DNA of 6,203 nucleotides from Eubacteriales bacterium (GTDB lineage Bacteria > Bacillota > Clostridia > Peptostreptococcales > Anaerovoracaceae): positions 3,414-9,616 of the forward strand of contig JAQUYZ010000035.1 in assembly GCA_028691625.1 (NCBI GenBank), in the 5' to 3' direction. The notes beneath the pieces were generated by a model. That model saw nothing but the letters and a program-made list of their open reading frames with translations, did not search any database and was not told the origin of the DNA. Both the position numbers and the translations under genes were made by a program. Shown one piece after another: positions 1 through 6,076 of this stretch (positions are counted from its first letter, which is position 1; the number at the start of each line of letters is the position of its first letter).

Positions 1-57
1 ATTGATGACTGGGTGCGCAGCGGAAGGAAAAACGAGGGAGACGAATCGGATGAGTAA
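1..57 (+). CDS. C-terminal tail of an unidentified upstream gene (partial)
   Basis: The first reading frame is open from the left edge to a TAA at 55-57 and encodes IDDWVRSGRKNEGDESDE, a hydrophilic, acidic tail. The stop lies 8 bases inside the ATPase gene that starts at 50, so the two genes overlap in different frames. This arrangement is typical of translationally coupled genes in one operon, and the ATPase ribosome binding site sits inside this tail. The piece is too short to assign a family. RloC and PrrC genes are often linked to type I restriction-modification genes, so an Hsd subunit is one possibility, but nothing in these 18 residues proves it. The 18 codons could also be open by chance, although the overlap geometry argues for a real gene end. 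Confidence 0.5.
   Translation: MDDWVRSGRKNEGDESDE
34..40 (+). promoter_or_regulatory. Ribosome binding site of the ATPase gene
   Basis: GAGGGAG lies 9 bases before the ATG at 50. It decides the start: an in-frame TTG at 2 and ATG at 5 exist further upstream, but they have no visible ribosome binding site within the window and would add 16 residues unlike the fold's usual N-terminus. Confidence 0.65.
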
Positions 58-2326
58 AGTAAGAGTGAATATTGCTGGCGTTAAAATCAATGCCCCCACC
101 TATACGAACGTGACTTTTGAGCCTTCCCTGATCAACTTTTTCTACGGAAAGAATGGTACCGGAAAATCTACGCTGGCAAAGGCATTCAAAGATGGCAGCG
201 CCGCCTTGACCTGGAAAGGCGATCCTTACCCGGATGATCGCATCCTCATCTATAATGAAGATTTCATTATTAAAAACATTCAGAGCTACGGCAACATCCC
301 CGGCGTATTCACTATCTCAGAAGTCAATGCTGAGAAAAAGAAACAGGCAGATGAAAAAACTGCAGAAAAAGCCGGAATCGATGCGCAGGCCGACGCTGTT
401 CACGCTGCCGCTGAAAAGATAACGGAGGATCACAGCAAAGCGGAAGAAGCATATACCAAAACCATCTGGGCGATGACAGAAAAGGCCCGTAAAAAATATC
501 CATTAACGCAGACTGGCTATACACGGGACATAAAGAAGTTTGTGAAACAGCTTGCCAATACTCCGATGCTCGTCGCCACAGATGAAGAATGTGAGGCTCT
601 GTATCGTACCGTCTTCGGAAAGCAACAACCCAAGTACAGTCAATACATTCATGTCGCTACCGATCAGATCCAAGTCAGTGATCTGATGGGGATATCAATC
701 GTGAGCCGTGCCACAACTGATTTTGCAATGTTCATCCGTACTCTCGGCAACATGGACTGGGTTACCGCCGGGCATAAAGCTTACCACGACAAGACGGACG
801 GAAAATGCCCCTATTGTCAAGGGAGTCTTCCTGCTGATTTTGATGAAAAGCTCGCTGCCTGCTATGACGAGCAGTACAAAAAGGATCTCGGCGAATTGAA
901 GAAATTCCTGGATTCATATCATCGGGATATGATGATAGCCAAACAGGCAGTTGAAACGAACCTCCAGAATCCTTTCCCGACGAAGAATCTGGCTGACTAT
1001 AAAAAGCAGGCTCAGCTTCTCCTGGCTGCCATCCAACGTAATTGCGATCTTCTGCAGCGGAAAAGCGACAATCCGTCTGAAATTATCACGCTCGAAGACC
1101 TCGTGCCGCTGTCTGTTGATCTTAATGCTGTGATCACGACTATCAATGACGAAGTAACAGCATATATGGCTGTTCTCGCTGACATTCCCGGTCAGCAGCA
1201 AAAGTGCACTGAGATGGTCTGGGGCATGATGGCAAATGATTGTGCCAACGAGATCCGTGATTGGCTGCAGCGTACAAGCGATGATCGTGACGCTTGGAAA
1301 GCCAAAACCGAAGAGGAAAAACAGCTGAGAGCCAAGGCCGGTGATTTGGAAAAAGAAATCGCCCTTCTCAACAGTCAGAATGTCAATACCACCAAGACCA
1401 TGCAAGACATCAACCGTTCGATTTCGAGTGCTGGGTTTAGGGGCTTTGAGCTTCAGGAGAAACCAGGCGCAAAGTACGTGTACCAGCTGGTACGAGATCA
1501 GGGCGGTAAGAAAGAAGTTGTCGATAAGAATCTTAGCGAGGGTGAGCGGCACTTTATTGCCTTCCTCTACTTCTATCATCTGGTGATGGGCAGTCAGTCC
1601 GATGAGGGTAAGGTCGAAAACAAAATCGTTATTATCGACGATCCGGTCAGTTCCATGGATAGTAGTTCCCTTTTCGTTGTAGCCTCGCTGGTGCGGGAGA
1701 TGATTGCTGTCTGCTATAACAACTATGAGCTGAGTGAAGAAAACAAGGATGACCATATCCGCCAGTTCTTCTGCATGACTCACAATCCGTATTTCTTCCG
1801 GGAAATAACTTACAATCGCCTGGGCGATTACGAGTGTGCCAGCTTCTTCGAGATTAAGAAGGATGGGAATAACCAGACAAGCATTGAGGAATGTGATGAC
1901 GACGACACACTGGCTGGAGGTGGCAAAATCAATCGTTCCCCCGTAAGAAATACCTACGATTCCTATTGGCATACTTACGCCACTACGAATGACCCGGAAA
2001 CAATGATGATGGTTATCCGTCAAATTCTCGAATACTACTTCATACAAATGGTGGGATTCAAAACGGGCAACCTGCGCCGGGATCTTCTGGATACGAACAG
2101 GAAAGCTTTTGTGCATAAGAACCCAGACGGATCGGAGGATAAGACAGACTATACTACTGCTGCCGCCATGATTGCCATGTTGAACATAGGTGCGACAGGA
2201 TTTAATGACGGTCTGTACTATGACTCCTCTGCCGCTGATATTGGTCATCTGAAAGCTGTATTCGAGAAAATATTCACGGTCATGGGGCAGGAGCAACACT
2301 TCAATATGATGATGGGCAGAGTGTAA
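50..2326 (+). CDS. RloC/PrrC-like ABC ATPase (AAA_13 type), candidate anticodon nuclease
   Basis: This 758-residue cytosolic protein has every part of an ABC/SMC-type ATPase. Walker A GKNGTGKST is at 33-41, the NLSEGE signature at 494-499, Walker B KIVIIDDP with D530/D531 at 525-532, a D-loop SSMD at 534-537, and the H-loop THNP with H578. Charged helical, coiled-coil-like stretches lie at about 90-140 and 420-470, and CPYC at 253-256 sits between the two ATPase halves where Rad50 and RloC carry a zinc hook. After the H-loop, R657-x3-E661 followed by H689 resembles the Arg-Glu-His tRNase triad of PrrC (R320, E324, H356); the R-E spacing is identical and the H is four residues closer. Length and layout fit RloC, whose family cleaves or excises the tRNA anticodon wobble base during phage infection. 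ATPase identity is firm; tRNase activity is inferred. The gene overlaps an upstream gene and is followed 19 bases later by a PLD-family gene, suggesting one operon. It could instead be a related AAA_13 ATPase that acts only with the PLD partner. Confidence 0.85.
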   Translation: MSKVRVNIAGVKINAPTYTNVTFEPSLINFFYGKNGTGKSTLAKAFKDGSAALTWKGDPYPDDRILIYNEDFIIKNIQSYGNIPGVFTISEVNAEKKKQADEKTAEKAGIDAQADAVHAAAEKITEDHSKAEEAYTKTIWAMTEKARKKYPLTQTGYTRDIKKFVKQLANTPMLVATDEECEALYRTVFGKQQPKYSQYIHVATDQIQVSDLMGISIVSRATTDFAMFIRTLGNMDWVTAGHKAYHDKTDGKCPYCQGSLPADFDEKLAACYDEQYKKDLGELKKFLDSYHRDMMIAKQAVETNLQNPFPTKNLADYKKQAQLLLAAIQRNCDLLQRKSDNPSEIITLEDLVPLSVDLNAVITTINDEVTAYMAVLADIPGQQQKCTEMVWGMMANDCANEIRDWLQRTSDDRDAWKAKTEEEKQLRAKAGDLEKEIALLNSQNVNTTKTMQDINRSISSAGFRGFELQEKPGAKYVYQLVRDQGGKKEVVDKNLSEGERHFIAFLYFYHLVMGSQSDEGKVENKIVIIDDPVSSMDSSSLFVVASLVREMIAVCYNNYELSEENKDDHIRQFFCMTHNPYFFREITYNRLGDYECASFFEIKKDGNNQTSIEECDDDDTLAGGGKINRSPVRNTYDSYWHTYATTNDPETMMMVIRQILEYYFIQMVGFKTGNLRRDLLDTNRKAFVHKNPDGSEDKTDYTTAAAMIAMLNIGATGFNDGLYYDSSAADIGHLKAVFEKIFTVMGQEQHFNMMMGRV

Positions 2327-2331
2327 AATAC

Positions 2332-2338
2332 GAGGAGG
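2332..2338 (+). promoter_or_regulatory. Ribosome binding site of the PLD-like gene
   Basis: GAGGAGG, a near-perfect anti-16S match, lies 7 bases before the ATG at 2346 and only 5 bases after the ATPase stop codon. It fixes the start and indicates strong independent initiation within the operon. Confidence 0.85.
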
Positions 2339-2345
2339 AAAACCT

Positions 2346-3455
2346 ATGGAACTTGGATTTGATGGTGGCAGATTTGTATCTCATCCGGGTGAGCTGAATT
2401 ACAAGGAAGTCCTTGAGGATTTTCCGAATGCTAAAATCATAAGGATTCTTACCTATAACATTTCTAAGAATCAGAGACAGGACGCGCTCTTGGATGCTTT
2501 AAAGAACACATCTGCAACCGTCCAAATCATAACTAATGTTCCTTCCCGCATGCCCCAGTACTATAATTCTGAGGCTGGGGACTCAATGCGAAATACAGCT
2601 AGAAGGAACATTCAGACCTATATTTCAAAACTGGATCCAGATAAATTTCCTACTGGTTTTGAACCTTTCTTCAATGTTCGTAACCATGCTAAAATTATCG
2701 GTACAGAAAACATTGTCTATATCGGTTCTGCAAACTACTCAAATGAGAGCTCCGATAACATTGAGACTGGGGTATTGATCGAGGATCGTGCGTTTATTAA
2801 ACAGCTCTACAGTGAATTCTTTGAAACCATCAAGAACAAGTCTCTGTCATACTTTGATGAGGGATTCAGTGCATTCCGACTATTTGTAATGTCCCTATAT
2901 GCAAAATTTGATCAGCATCATCACCGGATGATTTCCAATTTATATACGGATTATGAGAGAACAAAATTGGTTGTCGCTGACAGTATTTTTATGGATGTAT
3001 CTGATCTTCAGAGCTTATACTTGGATCTTGATGAATTAGAATCAGTATGTGGTGCTGCTGATGATACTTATGACGAGAAAAATGAAGAATATAATGATGC
3101 TCTGGAACAGCTGAAAGATAGATTTGACTCTCTCAGCATCGAGTGGCTGAAAAGTGTAATCTCCGAAGACGGATCACTGTACAACTTGCTTGCCTATAAT
3201 CCAGAAGATGCAACCAATGAAATACTTCAGGAAGAATACTCAGCAGTAGCTCATGATGAAGATCTTGATTATTATGTTGAGCGGGCGATGGATCAGTCCG
3301 CAGGTATCTATCAGGCATTGCATGATGAATTTAGCGAGGAAGCTGATGATTTCCTTGCAGAAATAGAAAAAATCCTGTCTGCCCTCTCTTCTGCTATAGC
3401 ATTCACAGAAAAATGGAAGGCATCCAAGATTAATCCTGACATTGATAACACATGA
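2346..3455 (+). CDS. Phospholipase D-family (single HKD-like) protein with acidic helical C-terminus, probable nuclease
   Basis: The protein has 369 residues and no signal peptide or membrane span, so it is probably cytosolic. The N-terminal half has the PLD fold: a strand with RILTYNIS at about 33-40, then NHAKIIG with H114 and K116, then GSAN at 127-130 and SSDNIE at 135-140. This matches the HxK...GSxN...E pattern of the PLD superfamily, but the usual Asp five residues after Lys is Glu121. Only one motif is present; single-motif members such as Nuc and BfiI form one active site from a dimer, and many cut DNA or RNA rather than lipid. Residues from about 190 to 360 are acidic and mostly helical, with a coiled-coil-like part near 220-265, and I recognise no domain there. 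The gene follows the ATPase by 19 bases with a strong ribosome binding site, so co-expression and a shared role are likely. Nuclease function and a defence role are inferred; a phospholipid-acting enzyme cannot be excluded. Confidence 0.8.
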   Translation: MELGFDGGRFVSHPGELNYKEVLEDFPNAKIIRILTYNISKNQRQDALLDALKNTSATVQIITNVPSRMPQYYNSEAGDSMRNTARRNIQTYISKLDPDKFPTGFEPFFNVRNHAKIIGTENIVYIGSANYSNESSDNIETGVLIEDRAFIKQLYSEFFETIKNKSLSYFDEGFSAFRLFVMSLYAKFDQHHHRMISNLYTDYERTKLVVADSIFMDVSDLQSLYLDLDELESVCGAADDTYDEKNEEYNDALEQLKDRFDSLSIEWLKSVISEDGSLYNLLAYNPEDATNEILQEEYSAVAHDEDLDYYVERAMDQSAGIYQALHDEFSEEADDFLAEIEKILSALSSAIAFTEKWKASKINPDIDNT

Positions 3456-3500
3456 GCTATAGTGATATGTCAAAGTTAGTCAAATTTCTAAAAGGGTAAA

Positions 3501-3532
3501 AAATTAGGGGATGGCCGCAATTGACCATCCCC
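3501..3532 (-). terminator. Rho-independent terminator for minus-strand transcription
   Basis: An 8-base-pair perfect stem, GGGGATGG at 3507-3514 with CCATCCCC at 3525-3532, encloses a 10-base loop. On the minus strand the stem is followed by TAATTTTTT, a proper T-tract; on the plus strand it is followed by ACTGCTAT, so it does not look like a terminator for the PLD operon. It fits as the end of the truncated minus-strand gene at 3650-3850. Confidence 0.65.
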
Positions 3533-3542
3533 ACTGCTATAT

Positions 3543-3564
3543 CCATTCACCCGTGTCATTCTAC
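3543..3564 (+). repeat. Imperfect 22-base direct repeat, copy 1
   Basis: The copy begins CCATTCACCCGTGTCATTCT and ends in AC. It matches the copy at 3606-3627 in 19 of 22 bases with no gaps; the starts are 63 bases apart. Both copies lie between the terminator and the stop codon of the minus-strand fragment, in non-coding DNA. A shorter related core, GGGTAGAATG on the minus strand, also occurs at about 3558-3567. Spaced short direct repeats near the end of an element could be protein binding sites, for example recombinase arm sites; that role is a guess. Confidence 0.55.
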
Positions 3565-3605
3565 CCAAATATGTTAATCGACTCACCATCTCATCTGAAG
3601 CGCCG

Positions 3606-3627
3606 CCATTTACCCATGTCTTTCTAC
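3606..3627 (+). repeat. Imperfect 22-base direct repeat, copy 2
   Basis: The copy begins CCATTTACCCATGTCTTTCT and ends in AC, differing from copy 1 (3543-3564) at three positions. It lies about 20 bases beyond the stop codon of the minus-strand fragment, on that gene's downstream side. Confidence 0.55.
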
Positions 3628-3638
3628 TCACTTACTGT

Positions 3639-3658
3639 AAAAGAAAGCCTTACGGCTT
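3639..3658 (-). terminator. Small hairpin with T-rich tail at the end of the minus-strand fragment
   Basis: On the minus strand AAGCC-GTAA-GGCTT forms a 5-base-pair stem with a tetraloop, followed by TCTTTT. It overlaps the TAA stop (3650-3652) of the minus-strand fragment. The stem is short, so this is at best a weak terminator in front of the stronger one at 3501-3532, and it could be chance. Confidence 0.3.
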
Positions 3659-3850
3659 ATAAAAACGCTGGAACAGCGGCAGCAGATACGATGCGCCAAA
3701 CACACCCAGCTTTTTCGGCCCCGTTACTGAACCATCTTCTTTCAGCACCTCCACATATTTCTGGAATCCAAGCTGAACAGTGGAGCGGGATATACTCTTT
3801 TCCTTCTTCTCCCCGTTCTGCACAATAAACAGCTCATTACCGTACAACAA
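3650..3850 (-). pseudogene. C-terminal fragment of a small conserved Clostridia protein of unknown function
   Basis: The minus strand reads LYGNELFIVQNGEKKEKS at the start of the fragment and GPKKLGVFGASYLLPLFQRF near its end, then a TAA at 3650-3652. The basic SISRSTV stretch followed by a helix and the GPKKLGVFGASYL block resemble unnamed small proteins I associate with Clostridia accessory DNA, a recollection I cannot check here. The frame stays open only to 3874, and upstream of about 3850 it has no ATG and no ribosome binding site; the TTG at 3848-3850 is the only nearby start. Exactly there, coding sequence for a glycosyltransferase begins on the other strand. The simplest reading is a gene cut at its 5' end by the same recombination that removed the glycosyltransferase's start. 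Terminator-like hairpins lie behind it in the right orientation. A complete 66-residue gene starting at the TTG is less likely. Confidence 0.55.
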
Positions 3851-4661
3851 AAAATGTGAGGACTCTGTTACGATTCAGTATTTGCAGAAGTGGACGACAC
3901 CAGAAACAATAAAGGTGGTTGTGTTTGATAACAGCACTTCCGACTTTGGCAATGAGCAGTTTTGTGCTGATCATGATTATAGGTATCTGACATACCATGA
4001 GAATAAAGGGCTATCTTTTGCGTACAATCGTATCATTGAACGTCTGGATGCCGATCCTGATGACTACTTGATCATACTTGACGATGATACAGAGCTGACA
4101 GAAGCGTATTTGAAAGAGATTGTAGAATGCGAGAAGAGCGAGATTAATTTACCAGTTGTACGGTCAACAGCAGATGGACATATCTTTTCGCCGAGTGTCA
4201 TAAAAAATCAGGTGAGATCAGTTACAGTTGAATCTATTGAGGAAATAGAAGGAAAACATATTACAGCAATCAACAGTGGAATGGTCATAAAGCTGAGCGT
4301 ATTCGAGAAGGTACGCTATAACGAAAGCCTATTTTTGGATTATGTCGATCATGATTTCATGGAACAGGTGAATGATTGTAAGTACGATATTAAGCTCTTA
4401 CAGTCGCCAATACTCCAAAATGTCGCGAGACAAAATATAAAGAACAGTGAATCGTCCAAAGTAAGATTAGAAATATATGGGAAAGATTATAAGATATTCT
4501 GTTGTACTCGTGGACATTGTATATATTATTTATTTAGCTTTCTAAAGACAACGATAAGTTATTGTATAAACGCAAGATCCTTAGGTTTCTTTAAGATTTA
4601 TCTAAGATGCGTAGTCGGCAGAAATGGCTCTTGCATAAAAGGAAGGTCACAGCTTAAATGA
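3780..4661 (+). CDS. Family 2 glycosyltransferase (GT-A), N-terminally truncated
   Basis: Residues from about position 3843 (YNKKCEDS) onward read as a GT2 enzyme of a surface-polysaccharide cluster, which transfers a sugar from a nucleotide donor to a growing lipid-linked repeat unit on the cytoplasmic face. Visible parts are IKVVVFDNSTSDFG, the GLSFAYNRII helix, the metal- and nucleotide-binding ILDDDTEL (D101-D103 counted from the GTG at 3780), and YVDHDF at 188-193 where the catalytic base is expected. The C-terminus appears complete. The first beta strand, usually a hydrophobic run just before YN, is missing: the 21 codons from GTG 3780 to 3842 are antisense to the minus-strand fragment. 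No ribosome binding site precedes GTG 3780, and an in-frame TGA sits at 3774-3776. The enzyme is probably inactive or unexpressed. Its TGA overlaps the start of the Wzy-like gene as ATGA. The truncation is inferred from the fold, not from an alignment. Confidence 0.75.
   Translation: MERDILFSFFSPFCTINSSLPYNKKCEDSVTIQYLQKWTTPETIKVVVFDNSTSDFGNEQFCADHDYRYLTYHENKGLSFAYNRIIERLDADPDDYLIILDDDTELTEAYLKEIVECEKSEINLPVVRSTADGHIFSPSVIKNQVRSVTVESIEEIEGKHITAINSGMVIKLSVFEKVRYNESLFLDYVDHDFMEQVNDCKYDIKLLQSPILQNVARQNIKNSESSKVRLEIYGKDYKIFCCTRGHCIYYLFSFLKTTISYCINARSLGFFKIYLRCVVGRNGSCIKGRSQLK
4641..4646 (+). promoter_or_regulatory. Ribosome binding site of the Wzy-like gene
   Basis: GGAAGG lies 11 bases before ATG 4658, inside the end of the glycosyltransferase gene. 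Spacing is slightly long. A second in-frame ATG at 4673 has no comparable site, which favours 4658 with coupling through the ATGA overlap. Confidence 0.45.
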
Positions 4662-5932
4662 GACATGACGCTATGAAAATTGACCAAAATAAGGTTTTTA
4701 AAGGATTATCATACCTTATACTGATAGAACTCGTTCTTGGAGGTTCTGGCCGGGTTATTTCCCTTGGCCCCTTGACATTGAGAATGATTCTGTTTGGTAT
4801 TGTACTTATTTGTGAATTCATTTTGTTGATTGAAAAAAAGCTTTATATTTCAAAGAAAGACTTGCCTCTTCTTTTAATTATATTTTACTTTCTGCTAAAC
4901 TCTTGCATAAGCTCATTCTACAATAATACAAGCGATATTTTTGATGTTCTGCTGGGCTATATGACAATATTGATATGCCCTTTCTTCATTTACCTGTGTA
5001 AAACAAATGAGGGAATATATAGGACATATTATAAATTGTTTTTGGCATCTAGCTTTGTTTTGGCTGTTATGAGTATTGGGTTTTGGTTTTATTCGTACAT
5101 TATGGGAAAAGCGATTTACTATTCCTTTATGGTCAGGTTAAACAGCCAAGCATATTCGCGAATGGGATTTATTGGGAACATTCCGCGAATATTTTTGAAA
5201 GGGTCAATTTTTGTATGCATAGGCTTTCTTTTTTCACTTCATCGTTTACTGCATAATAATGATAACAAAAGGATCTTAAATTATAGCATTACATTTGTTT
5301 ATCTTTTGGCATGTATATTTACATTTACACTTGGCTTCTATATTGGGATCGTTATTACCTCAATCTTAGTAATCGGGGATGCCTATAAATTTAAGCCCGG
5401 GAGAGTGCTATTATTATTGTTGGTTGGTATTCCGTTAATAGGTATAGTAATTAATTATTTTGATGTTGTCTCAATTCTCATGGGGAAGTTTGTCGGCGGT
5501 TACACCTCAAGTGCAAGATTAACTCAATTAGCAACTGTAATTAATGATTTTCTTTCTTTTCCTGCGATGTTGATTGGAAAAGGGTTTGGAACGAATTTCT
5601 ATATTGATTATGGGTATGAAATTGTGAATCATTACAATTTGGAGATTATGTGGCTACAGCTATTAGCTGATACTGGTTTAATTGGCTTCGGATTGTATTT
5701 TGGATATATAATTATCGTTATTCGGAGAATGTTTGTTATCTATAGATATGCTAATACTGATGAAATTTATATTTTTGCTATAGGACTTTTGCTATTATGT
5801 TTGATATCTTTTATTAATCCCTTCATGAATAATGCTATTGGCCTTACATACTTTGCCGTTTGTGTGGGTTTGACAAATACTGTGTATATTTCAGATGGGC
5901 ATTATGAAAGCATGGAAATGCCTTATGCTTAA
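4658..5932 (+). CDS. Wzy-like polysaccharide polymerase / O-antigen ligase-family membrane protein
   Basis: The protein is 424 residues and dominated by hydrophobic segments; I count roughly 10 to 12 likely membrane spans, for example near 39-58, 68-88, 128-150, 208-235, 250-268, 343-362 and 375-395. A large loop before the final spans carries GKGFG at 307-311, then NHYNLE with H325 and E329, then LLADTGLIGF at 335-344. This G-x-G-F-G...H-N...TGLIGF pattern is characteristic of the O-antigen ligase/polymerase superfamily, where the loop faces outside and joins undecaprenyl-linked repeat units. Length and topology fit Wzy, which would polymerise repeats flipped by the Wzx-like protein encoded next. 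Wzy proteins diverge strongly, so the symbol is not assigned and a ligase is possible. The gene overlaps the truncated glycosyltransferase by 4 bases and has a 50-base gap before the flippase gene. It is visibly AT-rich compared with the ATPase gene. The reading frame itself looks intact, but its cluster is damaged on both sides. Confidence 0.8.
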   Translation: MRHDAMKIDQNKVFKGLSYLILIELVLGGSGRVISLGPLTLRMILFGIVLICEFILLIEKKLYISKKDLPLLLIIFYFLLNSCISSFYNNTSDIFDVLLGYMTILICPFFIYLCKTNEGIYRTYYKLFLASSFVLAVMSIGFWFYSYIMGKAIYYSFMVRLNSQAYSRMGFIGNIPRIFLKGSIFVCIGFLFSLHRLLHNNDNKRILNYSITFVYLLACIFTFTLGFYIGIVITSILVIGDAYKFKPGRVLLLLLVGIPLIGIVINYFDVVSILMGKFVGGYTSSARLTQLATVINDFLSFPAMLIGKGFGTNFYIDYGYEIVNHYNLEIMWLQLLADTGLIGFGLYFGYIIIVIRRMFVIYRYANTDEIYIFAIGLLLLCLISFINPFMNNAIGLTYFAVCVGLTNTVYISDGHYESMEMPYA

Positions 5933-5970
5933 GGTTGAGATTGTTTCACTAAATAAATGTTGACAGCGAA

Positions 5971-5977
5971 AAGGTGA
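5971..5977 (+). promoter_or_regulatory. Ribosome binding site of the interrupted flippase gene
   Basis: AAGGTGA lies 5 bases before ATG 5983 in the 50-base gap after the Wzy-like gene, a moderate match that supports this start. Confidence 0.45.
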
Positions 5978-5982
5978 ATTAT

Positions 5983-6076
5983 ATGGGAAAAACGCACCTG
6001 GAAAATGGGAAAAAGGTGTTAAAGGCTGGGATTGGTTATACAATAGGAAATATTCTAATCAAAGGAATCAATTTCC
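5983..6076 (+). pseudogene. N-terminus of a Wzx-like polysaccharide flippase, interrupted by an insertion sequence
   Basis: Thirty-one codons from ATG 5983 read as a short basic leader followed by VLKAGIGYTIGNILIKGINF, the typical first membrane segment of MATE/MVF-type oligosaccharide flippases (Wzx, polysaccharide transport family). Such proteins move undecaprenyl-linked repeat units across the membrane and normally have more than 400 residues and about 12 to 14 spans. Identity ends at 6076, where an IS256-type terminal sequence begins. The frame then runs through insertion DNA for 15 more codons, giving an unrelated tail, and stops at TAG 6121-6123. The position just after a Wzy-like gene supports the assignment. 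The rest of the gene should lie beyond the insertion, outside the window, unless it was deleted. Confidence 0.65.

Noticed and set aside
914..2299. A 461-codon open frame on the minus strand opposite the ATPase gene
   Set aside because: It lies wholly antisense to a gene with clear ABC ATPase motifs, its translation shows no recognisable domain, and long antisense frames are common opposite GC-richer genes.
3507..3532. The hairpin as terminator of the ATPase/PLD operon
   Set aside because: No T-tract follows it on the plus strand; the T-tract is on the minus-strand side.
3511..3828. A 105-codon plus-strand open frame between the PLD gene and the glycosyltransferase
   Set aside because: It starts inside the terminator hairpin, has no ribosome binding site, crosses both direct repeats and is antisense to the more convincing minus-strand fragment.
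3456..3860. CRISPR array or tRNA gene in the non-coding stretch
   Set aside because: Only two imperfect repeats are present, without regular spacers, and no cloverleaf-like arms are visible.
5960..5986. TTGACA followed by ATATGG as a promoter for the flippase gene
   Set aside because: The spacer is only 15 bases, the second box is poor and would overlap the start codon.
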